DNA of 64,000 nucleotides from Pleurotus djamor (Eukaryota; Basidiomycota; Agaricomycetes; Agaricales; Pleurotaceae): NCBI GenBank assembly GCA_029747585.1, contig JAPEVF010000162.1, positions 22,019 to 86,018 of the forward strand, read 5' to 3'. Shown piece by piece: positions 45,582 to 56,668 of this stretch (position 1 is its first letter; each line of letters starts with the position of its first letter). The notes under the pieces were generated by a model. It saw only the letters and a program-made list of their open reading frames with translations, ran no database searches and was not told where the DNA came from. The position numbers and the translations under genes were made by a program.

Positions 45582-47816
45582 TCAAGCAGTTTCTCGATGC
45601 TGAGGGGCGTCTTTTTCTTTATCATTGTGGCCTTCCACCATCGTGCCTTCACCGCTGATACTGCTGTCGCGACCAGATCGATCAAGTGGCTGCTTCAAGT
45701 CCGCTGCTCTTTCCTGACGTTCCTCGCCCTTGACGCGGGCATAATCGTCGCGAGAAGCAAAGCCCTGCGGTGCCCAAGAACGAGAGGTCCATGGTTTACA
45801 GCTTGGGTCATTATACATCTGCGCAGAGCAAGCCGATATGAGTGAGGGACCAAGTAACTCAGGGGATTACTCACATCATCAACACTTTCGAGTGTCAAAT
45901 CTGAAGACTCGTAGAGGAAGAAATAAACGACCAGCGCACCAGCCAAATTGCATGCTACATGCCGTTAACGATCATCAGTATGTTCGGGAGGTTGAGAGGC
46001 GAAATACATACCAGCAAAGACAAATCCATACCGGAAATCAATCGCAGAAACAATGAATGGTGTAAAGAAGGCCAGCAAAAAGTTGAACAACCAATTCGTC
46101 GATGTCGCCAAAGCACCTTGCTTGGCTCTGGTGCGTGTCGGAAAAGTTTCCCCGATAAGAATCCAGATTCCCCTGTAAGTACGTCAAGATTTGTTGTCGA
46201 GAAAGAGATGGTAGGACAAGTACTTACGGACCCCAAGTCGAGGCATACCCAAGGATGAATAGACAGGCGGCTACGATCATGACTGAAACACTGTTTAGAT
46301 AAACGAATATAGATCGAAATAGTTCACATACGTTTTCCCATGCTATCAGAAGGGCCATCGGGAGGGGGAGAGCTTGTCCCAGCGGCTGCGAAGACGAACA
46401 ACCAAGCCGATTGCCAGAAACCACCGATGATCAGGGGCCAACGTCTACCGAACTGGTGGGTAGTGTTAGATGCTGGAGTGTCAATATTTACGATGAAGGG
46501 ACGGCTCACGCGCTCAAGAACCCATAGACCGCCGAAAGTACATACAAAGTTGACTGCGCCCAAAATAATTTGAGTGATGAATGAATCTTCGAGGCCAACG
46601 GACTGAAAGATGGTAGCTCCGTAGTAGAAAAAGTAGTTGGCACCCGTGAGTTGTTGGATCGCCTGTAACGCCATACCTGTGGATGATTGAATTCAACGAA
46701 GAACAATACAAAGGTGCGGAAGGATAACATACACAACAGTGTCCTATACCTGACCATACCTCTACCAGCGAAGCAGGCCAGCCAACCGCTTTGCATGCGC
46801 TTCTCTTGCTCTGCATGCGATCGTATTTGCTCGACCTCGTTGATGATATAGGGTGTCGTGTGTGCTTCGTCCTGAGGTAGACCCCGAGCTCTAGCAAGGG
46901 CGGTCCTGGCGTCTTCCAATCTGTTCTTGGCAGCGAGCCACCGTGGAGACTCGGGCATGAAGATCATCCCAATGGCTAGTACAAGAGCCCATACTATGCC
47001 GATGGCCACGACGGTTCGCCACTGTCCGGAGCCAGGAATCTCGCGAGCACCGATGGATATACAATCTGGACGAGCAGTCAGCACGGAAGTTTGCGCATTG
47101 TAAAAAATTAATGACGTACAAGCTGTTAGAATTCCGAAAGTAATGAAGAGCTGGTAGGTAGCGGTCAGTGTGCCTCGAATTTGTGGTGGAGCAGTCTCTG
47201 CTTGGTACTGGAAGGAAAGAAGAGTTGTTGGTCGACATGTAGATGAGTGCGTGAAACTGTGAACGAAATTACCATGGGCACAGCAGCACTGAGTCCACCC
47301 ACACCAAGCCCGCTGACGAGTCTCCCAATGGCAAATTGTTGCCAAGACGAGAATGCGACTAATTGGATAACCACACCCAATACAAACACCGCACACTCCA
47401 CAATCATAGCCTTCTTTCGACCAATGGCATCTGCAGTGGGCGCGCCAGCCAGGGCACCCACAAGCGTGCCGATACTTAAAAGGCCTACAATGAGACCTTC
47501 ACGAACGGTAGAGAATTCACATTGAGATGGGTCGTCTGTATTGCATTGTGCGAATCGACGCTTGAAATCGTCCATGAGGAGGATATCTGATATTTGACCA
47601 GTATCGTACTACCGGGCCAACATGAGACATGAGCCGTTTCGCGTGGCCGTCTGAACAAACAACTCACTCCGAAAATAAAACCTCCCATGGAGGCCACGAG
47701 AGCCAGCATGATGGCTATGCCACCTATGGGCACACCACGACTAGAATGAAGCAAATTATTGAGTACGCGGACGGTAATGAAAAGACTGAAACGACGTACA
47801 CATGAAATAACGGCAT
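45582..47816 (-). CDS. MFS sugar (hexose) transporter
   Basis: Sugar porter family, plasma membrane, 12 TM helices. The start is ATG 47816 (MPLFH), and an intron then leads to [20 protein letters not shown]. Family signatures: [33 protein letters not shown] (loop 2-3), [50 protein letters not shown] (PESPR motif before the central loop), [20 protein letters not shown] (sugar-binding QQxxGxNxxxYY), [33 protein letters not shown], and an acidic and charged cytoplasmic C-terminus to TAPQ-like HRETA at 45582. [13 protein letters not shown] and GETFPTRTR strongly support hexose-type substrates; the precise sugar is not predictable. Several introns. Confidence 0.93.
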
Positions 47817-48437
47817 CTTGGAAGTAAAACTGTGAAGGGCTCTTGGTCNAAAAAAGGCCAAGGCAGGGAGGGGGAATGAAAGTACGATCGAAATGGTCTG
47901 GAATTTAAACCGTTCTGCAACTCCTTATAAAAGGGTGTACACGGAGCATCCATTTGATGTGTATGACATCACTGCGGTGGGGAACACTGGAGTTCACCCA
48001 TGCGCCCATCTCGAGGGGGGCTCCAGACGCCGGTCGTCCATGGGGAAGAATACAAAATGATTCCGGTATGACCAAAGAATAAGTCCCGTCCGCTGCACGA
48101 GTAACCGAATTGAACGGAACCTCGGGGAGGATATTAACCCAAGTCCGTGCCTCCTGTAAAACGAATTCTTCCGCCGTACGTGACACACTGCCCCATGTGC
48201 CACGTATAGGAGAGGTACTCAGAGTGTGCTCAGGAAGGTGGTGGACATAGCTCAAAACCCGGCGAAAGAGAGGAAGGGGGCAAAAAGCGAGGTGGTCAGT
48301 CAAGCGCTCAACGTCAACGAACCAACACGCACCAGATTCAGGAGGCACTCAGGAGGGTAAGAGGGGTCAGCACATCAAACGGCATACATTGGCATCCATT
48401 CGCAATCTACATGATCCTTGCGGAGTTTACGAATGTT
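47817..48437. other. Intergenic region between sugar transporter and secreted paralogue 2
   Basis: 621 bp upstream of the transporter. The frame 47905-48348 (minus) would begin with GTG and shows no motif, so it is not called. The region probably holds the transporter promoter. Confidence 0.5.
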
Positions 48438-49614
48438 CTACTTATCACAAACTCCATTGTATTCACTCTTTGTGCTGGACGAAACCGCAGACTTGAACTC
48501 GATGTTCGAAGACCTATCTTCCACCTTGGGGATTGCCTGGTCGATGTTGACGGCCCACTTATAGTGATCCTGAACCTTGCTATCGTATTCAAACCATACC
48601 CAGCCAGTCGCAACATACGGTATTGATCCTTTTCCTTGGATAGTGCATGCCTTGACCTTGAAATCACTGTGAAAAGCGATTAATTCATTGGAATACGAGA
48701 GGCGCGACGAACAGGATGATACGTACAGGTGACACTGTTTCCCAGCTGGTGCCTTCATGGTAGTAGACGTCTTTGACATAGTTGAGCCAGAAGACGTAGT
48801 GGAGTCGGAGAGGGTGTTTGAGAACGACGCGCTGGCGGTGACTTCGCTTCCAAATTCGAAGAAGTCTTCGAAGGAGATTTCAACGGAGATTTTGGTACTA
48901 GTACCTAAGGTAGATTCCTCTGGTAGTAGAAAAGGTCAGCGGCTGAGCAAGAGAGATCATATGAGTTACGGACTAGTCACTGTATGGGTCGCAGAAAAAT
49001 CCGTCCCTTGGGAGAAGTCCAATGTCACGCTACCGTCTTGTGCGAGTTTGCCTTCCGTAGATTGCTGGTTTGTAGAGCATTGAGGTTGACCATCCTTGGT
49101 TACAGCGACGGGACCATCTCCAACACAGAGTTGTGCCGGTTGATTCGCGAAGTCCTGGCAGGGTTCACATACGTCAGATATATGAACGCGGCGAGCTGGA
49201 GCCACCAACCTGGTCGTTGGTTACGATCTTGCGCTTGCCATTGCCCCAATTTTTGTTGGCCTGATCTTCGATGGCCTTCCAACCAGGAAGCTTCTGGGCG
49301 TCATCGGCAGCTAGATATTTGATGTATCAATACTCAAAGGTTCGGGAGGCGGTGATGGAAACGAATGTCATACATAGGTTTGAACATGAACCCGCTGCAC
49401 GTTTTTGGGGGTTAGCCACGCCGGGATCAACGCGGCCCAGCATCTTGCCAGATGCGTCAAAGGCAAGCAAGCTATGGTTCTTTTCGTCGTAGGCAATACG
49501 GTCGGTACCGTTAGGCAGGTCGCGAGGAATATGAGGGAGAGGGTTCGCTACAACCAGCAAAGGAGTAACGATGAGGACCGCAGCCAACGATGATAGGTAT
49601 TTTGTAGCGACCAT
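48438..49614 (-). CDS. Secreted protein with aerolysin-like segment (paralogue 2)
   Basis: The start is ATG 49614 (MVATKYLSSLAAVLIVTPLL, signal peptide); the stop is at 48438. The layout and exon pattern are the same as in paralogue 1 at 33290-34454: pro-region ending NPQKR, mature start AAGSCSNL, a middle exon with QPAQLCVGDGPVAV, FSQGTDFSATHTVT, SNTLSDSTTSSGSTMS, MKAPAGKQCHL, GWVWFEYDSK, VEDRSSNIEFK and YNGVCDK. The Ser/Thr-rich central stretch and following P-G-K turn suggest an ETX/MTX2 or aerolysin-type fold, at the level of pattern only. Segments following the signal peptide have diverged more than the C-terminal half. Upstream DNA is also shared with paralogue 1. Confidence 0.8.
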
Positions 49615-52600
49615 TTCGGCGTGCAAAGGCGGCGAGTAGGTTTGTGTGAGGAGTGAAGTAGCGTGACTTGAAGAGAGCGATTAGGAAATGGGTTGTAGTG
49701 TCCAGCACTAAGATCGACCAGGATGGGGAACTTGAGAGATACTGTACGCGCTGCATTTATAGTCATAAGTTTCCCTTTCCCGTAGTACGACGCTGTCCGG
49801 GTCGCCTCCGTAATTTGAGCCACAAATTACTGATACCATCACAAATACAACGAGTGTGATGACGGTTGTGACTCATGTACCTGCAATGGGTTATAAATAG
49901 TCCACGATGGCATCGAGGGGCATAAGTGATTCGATGAACTCCAACTGTTACTCCTTGCTCGAGATGCGTGCTGTGTTACAGAGGGAGCGGAAAAATCAGT
50001 TGCGATCCGTCATCTGTTTCTAACTACGTACATCATGATTATGGGTTGATTATGGGTTTGAAATTTCGGCAAAGCCCCCAATTGGATGCAATTCGCAAGG
50101 CAATGTGTTGCTTGGAGTATACTGAGCACCGGTCAAAGTTGCACAACGAAACCGTTGGTTGAGTGGTACGATCCATCTACGAATATAGATTCAGGCGAAA
50201 CGCTAGTAACCCGTGTCCTGTGCGTTGAAAATCGTGAGCCGTTGCGGTGAATGAAGACCAAGTGAGTGGAACCTCACCAGCGAGGCTTGAGCAAGGTGAC
50301 ATATCATGATACCAAGGCGTCATGTATTTCGGATCAACGAAGTCAAAAGAAACACGAAACCAAGAGGATACAATGCTGCAAAGTCAAAGCTTGAGTTAGA
50401 CGACCGACTGGTCTCTGGTGCGAACGGCCGAAGCCAAGCTTTTCAAGGCAGTCCCGCTTCTCTGAAGAACGGGTGGTAAACTAGCTTGGGGGATCAAGAT
50501 TCCTAGAAATGAGCAAGGACGGCGTATTTGTAGATGGGGGGCAGAAACGAGCGACTCTGGGGGAGGGATGAAAGAGCGGAGAACCAAGTGGCGTTCGGAT
50601 GAGAAAGTACCCTCAAATTTTCTGGCGTTCTTTCAGAATGATGTCGCGTCTGTTTAGAAGACTGCGAGGCCTATGCAGGGACCTTGAGGCTGGCCTGTTG
50701 GTATCAACGCCGTGACATGAGGCGAGTGTGTCCGCAGGAAATGAATAAGTCGGCTCGCGGACTTGGAAGGCTAAGCATAAACGGGGCAGCAGGGTAGCCG
50801 ACAGAAAAAAAAAACAAGAGAGCCTCCAACAAATACTCCAATTTTCCATCATCTACAAAGTCTGGAAAAATAACGGTGTTAGCTTGTATCCCTCACAGCA
50901 AGCAAGCACAAGAATGAACTTCATAACTCCAACATTCCGAGCCAAGCCGTCATGGAAGGTGGGGGCGGGGAAGGTAGAACTCCAGGACGGTGATCGAAAA
51001 AGATATGTTGCGTCCCGATGTTTCGGACCATCGACCGGGACGCAAGGGGGAGGGAAAAAGCGGAAGCAAAACTATGAATAGGGCACGGACTTAGGAAAGG
51101 CACCAAAATCAAGGGAAGCAAAGTGATTAAACTTGAAAGTCCCTTCAGGCCAAATGATGCGGTGGTGATGTCTAGTCTCGTCTAGCATCCATGATCATTT
51201 GGCCGTCCAGGGGTGGGTGTATACGCTTCACCGGCCTTCGACATTTAAACCATCGCGTGCACGTCCTCTAACGTCGGAAACTACACAACAACATACCACT
51301 CCCAATACGAACGCTAGGAACGAGCGCACGAGTTGATGAAGGATACGTTTTTGCGTGCAGGACATTAGAGGACGTGGACTGCGACTCGTAGGCTATAGTG
51401 TATGAGCACTATGTCAGTGACAGCGAATGTAGGGGGGATGGGGCAAGACGAGAGGAGGGTAGGTTGCTGACCGTTTGAGTGACTTTGAGAGGCCGTATTT
51501 AAGGTATTGTTGAATGCCCTCAGGTCCACTGCATCCCTGACAGCGTGCGTGAACCCGAGCTCCACGAACCAAGGAGCAGCATGGGGGTAACGTACGGTAT
51601 GTCATCACACGATATCGATCTTGAAATAGATGCGTTCATGGCTGGTCGTGGTGGGGGGAAAGGAACCATGATTACCATATTCTGCGCAAAGGAGGGGACC
51701 GTTCAATAGGGCCTATGATACTCTACATGGATAGATGGGAACCTGAGTGTGGTGGAGGAAGGGTGAAGATGTGTGAGCGAGTCTTCGACTGTGTGCCTCT
51801 GCGGCGTTGATCGAGTTTCGAGGGCGGCGGGCACGTAGACGATAGGCACACGTTTTGGGGCTCATATATTTGGTTCAGCGCGAAAAGAATTGTCCGTTAG
51901 AGATATTTCTGACAGGGCTGTTAATATCCGGGGACTGGGGGACGCCGTTTTAGTTTGGGGATGGAAGACAATGTGGAAAGGACGAGTGGGTGTAATCCTC
52001 GGGGTGGGCACATGGGGAGTGATGACGCTAAGGATTTTCTATGACAGAAGGCGTTGGCGGAGATACCTCTGAATGTAAGAGGGCGTTCAAAGCTACGCGG
52101 GTGAATGGCATTGCTAAGTTTGGGAGTCTTGACATTCATATATCTAGGCCGATCAGTTGACAACCCCGAAACCACATTGCGATGGGAAGGGGTCGGCCGT
52201 ATGCATCGTCTGAGGGTGCAACTCGTGGGGGAGGCGTCACCAAAGCTCCATGCGAAAGGCCCTCTCGAATCGAGTTTGACGTCTCGCCCATGCACGAGAA
52301 TAAGTCCACAGCAGCCTGAATGTGATCTATGTACGTACATTTGCTTCTTTGGGCAAAATTTACTCGACGATTAAGATCGCAAAGTCATGCCGTTGGAAGG
52401 ATGAAGGTTTCATCGATTCCTTACACTAACCGTCCTAAGGGTATATAAATATAAAATTTACACGGACATTGAGGCGTATATGGTTACTCTGTGGGATGAA
52501 CTATTAGAAACTTGAGATGAGATGCGGGGGGACGAACAACTTTGTGTCATAACTCGTGTGGTACGGTGGGCTCTTCGTCAGCCTAGCTTATGACTTCAAG

Positions 52601-53862
52601 CCGAGAGGCTCTGGGTGAAGACACATTGTCGACCTCTCCAGTCAACGAGTGATTCTGCTCAGCAGCCCGAGGAGGCAGAAACACACACAAAATGTGCACT
52701 AAAACCACGAAATCATCAGTTGGGGGCAACTGCTTAGCCATACGAAACTCACGGAATTAACAGCAGCTGCCGTAATACCAACCTCAGGAAATTAAAACAT
52801 TGATTGCGGGCACATGGATAAATTGTAATCACCCTGAAACTGCATACCTCTAAGATGAGTACACCATTAGCCGATGGGAAGACTTTCGTACAAACCAGAT
52901 GGTACGCACAATTCGTTCACGCGAACAAAATTGTAGGTTTCTTATGTTGTTAAGAAGAGAACATATATGACCGTGATCCCCCATCCCATGGTTGCCTCAT
53001 GGAAAATGAGCGATCCCGTGGGGCGCAAAAAGACTTAAGCTAAACGGGGGATGGAAGTGAAGAGGGAAATTCTTTGGCAAAGTCCGAGGAGGAGAAATCT
53101 TTATGAGTACCTTTGGAGTGAAATTGAGCAATTAGTATGGAAAAATACAAGTCACACGAATTCTGTTCCTAGGGTTGAGGGGAAGCCCCCACAACGGCAG
53201 GAAATACGCAGGACAGGCTTTGTGGAAGCGGCGTGCTGGACGTCCATTGCCAAGAAAAGCAAGAAGGCTGCATCATGTATGAGCATGGTGGATGTCCGCG
53301 ACCCATTCCAAGCTGTCTTAGACAGCTTGGCTGCGGCTCGAAGAAGCAGAGCGATCTTCCGATTACGGGCACCAGTCACAAGAATTTGCGTTATGACTTT
53401 TTGTAAATATTACTATGAAAACCGAAGAAAAATCAGCAGAAGCGGAGCCGCGAGTTTCTAGGGGAATTACCATAGCATCGGAGGCATCCGTAGTCGGTCA
53501 GGCCCAAAGGTAGTCAAGACTCTTCGTAATTGCATGTTACGATATCTTTCCTGACAAAGTTGAAACGCTGGCAGCGCGAGTTCACGTATTCGTGCGCTTC
53601 GGTCGTTCTGAGTTAGTTTGGGACGCTTCGAAGTCAGCGGGAAGGACCTCGAACGGTGCTTGAACGTGTTCACGACGAAGTGTCGAAGCAACTTCAGGCC
53701 AAGTTCATTCTGTTCAGTTGCACACTTCCCACGTTGGGCATGGGCGCTTGACTAAGCGCCTTTCGAGTGTCTTAGTCAGCAAGACACGTCGGTCACGACC
53801 AACTCATCGCCCTAACTTTGCCATAACTTCTTGTCTCCGTCGCTGCAACATATCGCGACAAA
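49615..53862. other. Gene-poor 4.2-kb region
   Basis: This is the longest stretch without a supported gene. The left end holds the shared promoter segment of secreted paralogue 2, and the right end should contain the SEC13 promoter. Frames in between (e.g. 51921-52340 minus, 52105-52374 plus, 53051-53461 plus) are short, overlap on both strands and carry no motif. No transposon, tRNA or repeat array is visible. Confidence 0.5.
49950..50210 (-). promoter_or_regulatory. Upstream segment shared with the first secreted paralogue
   Basis: The reverse complement carries the same ordered blocks as 32741-33000, including GTTTCGCCTGAATC (50188-50201) and the GAAACAGAT...CTGATTTTTCCGCTC stretch (about 49975-50031). 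It lies about 365 bp upstream of the paralogue 2 ATG. Confidence 0.75.
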
Positions 53863-55180
53863 ATGGTGAGTACACTGCAACGATGACTGGGAGGATGGCT
53901 GTAATGACATCCTAGGCGGCGGCTACTGTTTCCGACTCGACACCAATCGAAACGTCTCATGAGGACATGATCGTGCGTCGCCAACTGCGTATCGAGATCC
54001 TGGACTTGCTGACGGGAATTCTCTTTCGACGCAATTAGCATGACGCGCAACTAGACTATTACGGAAAGCGTCTCGCAACCTGCTCTTCAGATAGAACTGT
54101 CAAAGTCTTTGATGTTGTGGACGGCGAGACCAAGCCAACAGGCCAGACTTTGAAGGGGTAAGCTCGCCTGTTGGCTATCTAGGCTGCGTTTTTGACACGC
54201 AAACGCGGTTGTAGGCACAGCGGGCCAGTTTGGCAAGTGGCTTGGGCGCACCCAAAATTCGGTCATATACTGGCTTCGTGTTCATATGATGGAAAGGTGT
54301 TAATTTGGAAGGAACAACCTGGACACGGACCCTCGCCAGGGAGCTGGACGAAAATTAATGAACACACTTTACACAGTGCATCTGGTGAGCATCACCACTT
54401 CGACTACTTAATTCCCGTATTAAGTTAGCTGGATCGCGCAGTCAACTCTGTGTGCTGGGCACCACACGAGCTCGGACCAATTCTCGCCTGTGCATCGTCA
54501 GATGGCAAGCTCTCCGTCCTGACTTTCAAAAGTACGTCGCGTACCCCATTCACCACATTTCCGATTATTCACGGCGGTAAATACGTGCAGATGAAGGCCA
54601 GTGGGATGCTGACATCTTCAATGGACACGCCGTTGGTTGCAATGCTGTTTCCTGGGCCCCAGCGATCCAGCCCGGGTCCCTCATAACCCCCCAACAAACT
54701 CCAGCTGCTCCAGGTCAAGCAAACCAGGGGGCTCAATACCAAACTGTCAAACGCTTTGCCAGCGCTGGCGGTGATAATGTTGTAAAGATTTGGGGTTACC
54801 GGGAGAACAACCACTCCTGGGTTGAAGAGGAAGTTCTTGAGGGGCACACTGATTGGGTTCGCGACGTCGCATGGGCTCCGAACATTGGCTTGCCCAGGAG
54901 CTATATCGCCACTGCTTCCCAAGATAAGACAGTTCTGATCTGGACGAAGGATACGCCTACGTCACCATGGGTTAAAACCGCCCTCGATCCCTCATCATCG
55001 ATCTCTCCAAACGCGAACGCTCCCCCTGCCCCTGCTGGAAAGTTCCCTGATGTTGTTTGGCGAGTGTCTTGGAGTCTTGCCGGTAATCTTCTCGCCGTTA
55101 GCTGTGGTGACGGAAAGGTTACTCTGTGGAAAGAGAACTTGAAGGGCGTTTGGGAATGTGTTAGCGATATGAACAGTTAG
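53863..55180 (+). CDS. SEC13: Sec13 WD40 protein (COPII coat / nuclear pore)
   Basis: Outer COPII coat and Nup84-complex subunit. The ATG (53863-53865) is the last codon of exon 1. An intron (53866-53915) follows directly and exon 2 reads [20 protein letters not shown] second intron (53973-54038) leads to [40 protein letters not shown], and a third (54158-54214) to [20 protein letters not shown]. Further blades: [110 protein letters not shown] and [20 protein letters not shown]. Sec13 uniquely keeps the motif [18 protein letters not shown]. The six-bladed open propeller length is about 340 residues, as usual for the family. Confidence 0.96.
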
Positions 55181-55299
55181 ACGATCCTGCTTTGTATCAT
55201 GATTCCTCTCCTCATGGGCTGATGATTACCACCTCGCATATTGACGGAAGCCGGAAGCCTCGTCCTCTATTGATACAATTTTCTAAATGTCAACAACTT

Positions 55300-56544
55300 C
55301 TATATGTTGGCTTTGGGCTCGTCCAAGGCCTTCGTGACCGCATCTAGTAGCTTCGGGTACACGTCCTTTCCTGTGGCAATGATGCCATAGTTGTCCGTGA
55401 AAGATCTACCTGCGCCGAAATCAAGGAGCTTCCCATGGAAATCGCTGATGACACCACCAGCCTCCTCTACGAGGATACTCCCCGGGGCGTGGTCCTGAGT
55501 GACCCATTTCATGAACAGGCACGTATGAAGACATGTAAAGAGACCCACCCATATCTTCTCTTGATACGACAAACCGGCAAGCATACGGATGTACGCTCCA
55601 CCGTCTCCCCGAGCGAGTGCGCCATACTTAGCTTGACTGTCCATCCGCACTGGGGGCGTCTTGAGTCCTAGCGTCGCGGCAACCCTGTCGTGGAAAGAGT
55701 GATTCGCGTGCGCTGCCTCCACGGATTCCAAGAAATTCAGGTTGTCTGTCGTGAATTTAGGGATGCTAATGGGTACTGGATTCGCCCCAGAAAGCGTCAT
55801 CTGAGAGCAAATGGAAGAACATAAGCATCAAGAAACTAAGTGATTAGCTAGAGTATCACTTGCTGAGCTCCTTGACCTCGAATGGCCGTGAAGATGCATC
55901 CTTTGTGGCCGTCAGGATGTTTGGCATCGAATGGAAGGTTCGGACAGCCGATGACACCAAGCTGGACTTTGGCGTCGACGATCAAGGAAAGACAGACAGC
56001 GTATTGTTCGCCACGGAGGAAACCCTTAGTCCCGTCGATGGGGTCAATGGTCCACATGCCTAAGACATACCGAGATTCACAAAGTGAGTTACTAGAACCA
56101 AGTAAGAATAAAGGCCACTGATGGAGACTCACGACCTGTACGACCTCCGGGATAGTTGCCTTTATCAATGGCATCCATCAGTTCCTCAGCCGTCCTCGTT
56201 GTGCCCGGTCCAATCCCCCACTCCGCATTCTCTCCAATCTCCAACTCTGCGGTCAACGCTTCATTCGAAAGTTCCACTATTCTCTCTCTCATCTCCTTGC
56301 CAGTCTCGGCTCTGAGATCCGCAGAATCCTCTTCGCCGACAATATTATCATCCGGGAAAGCCTTGTTGATCATTGACGCAATTACGGCTTGCGCTGAGAA
56401 ATCGGCGATTGTGACTGGGGACTTGTCGTTTTTGACGAGAGTTTCTGATTTAATCAGTTTGTTGAAGGCTGCTGATGTTAAAGTACAGGCCCTGCGCACC
56501 GCAGAGACTGCGAGTTGCTTTTCGGCGGCAAATGCGAGAGACAT
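55300..56544 (-). CDS. MET22: 3'(2'),5'-bisphosphate nucleotidase
   Basis: Mg2+-dependent, Li+/Na+-sensitive phosphatase (Hal2/Met22) that converts PAP to AMP in sulphate assimilation and salt tolerance. The start is ATG 56544 (MSLAFAAEKQLAVSAVRRA); an in-frame stretch upstream lacks conservation. Motifs in order: KNDKSPVTIADFSAQAVI, DDNIVGEEDSADLR (metal-binding Glu-Glu-Asp), the inositol-phosphatase motif WTIDPIDGTKGFLRGEQYAV, IGCPNLPFDA, DSQAKYGALARGDGGAYIRM and DHAPGSILVEEAGGVISDFH (second metal site, WDHAPG-like). The C-terminus is ALDEPKANI. Four or five short introns. It is convergent with SEC13 with only about 120 bp between. Confidence 0.95.
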
Positions 56545-56668
56545 GGTGGTACTTGGGATGGTAAGAAAGACAAGGTCGGTGCCTCGGGAATTGCGAGGAA
56601 ATAGGAGAATAGGAGCCTCGATCACTTGTCCGCTGGGATCGAAATCATTCGACGTCGCGAACAAGATT

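Noticed and set aside
47905..48348. 147-codon minus-strand frame upstream of the sugar transporter
   Set aside because: Begins with GTG rather than ATG, has no motif and lies where the transporter promoter should be.
53051..53461. 136-codon plus-strand frame before SEC13
   Set aside because: Opposed by overlapping minus frames, no motif, no splice links.
49615..53862. Transposon remnant as the cause of the gene-poor stretch
   Set aside because: No terminal repeats, reverse transcriptase or transposase motifs were seen.
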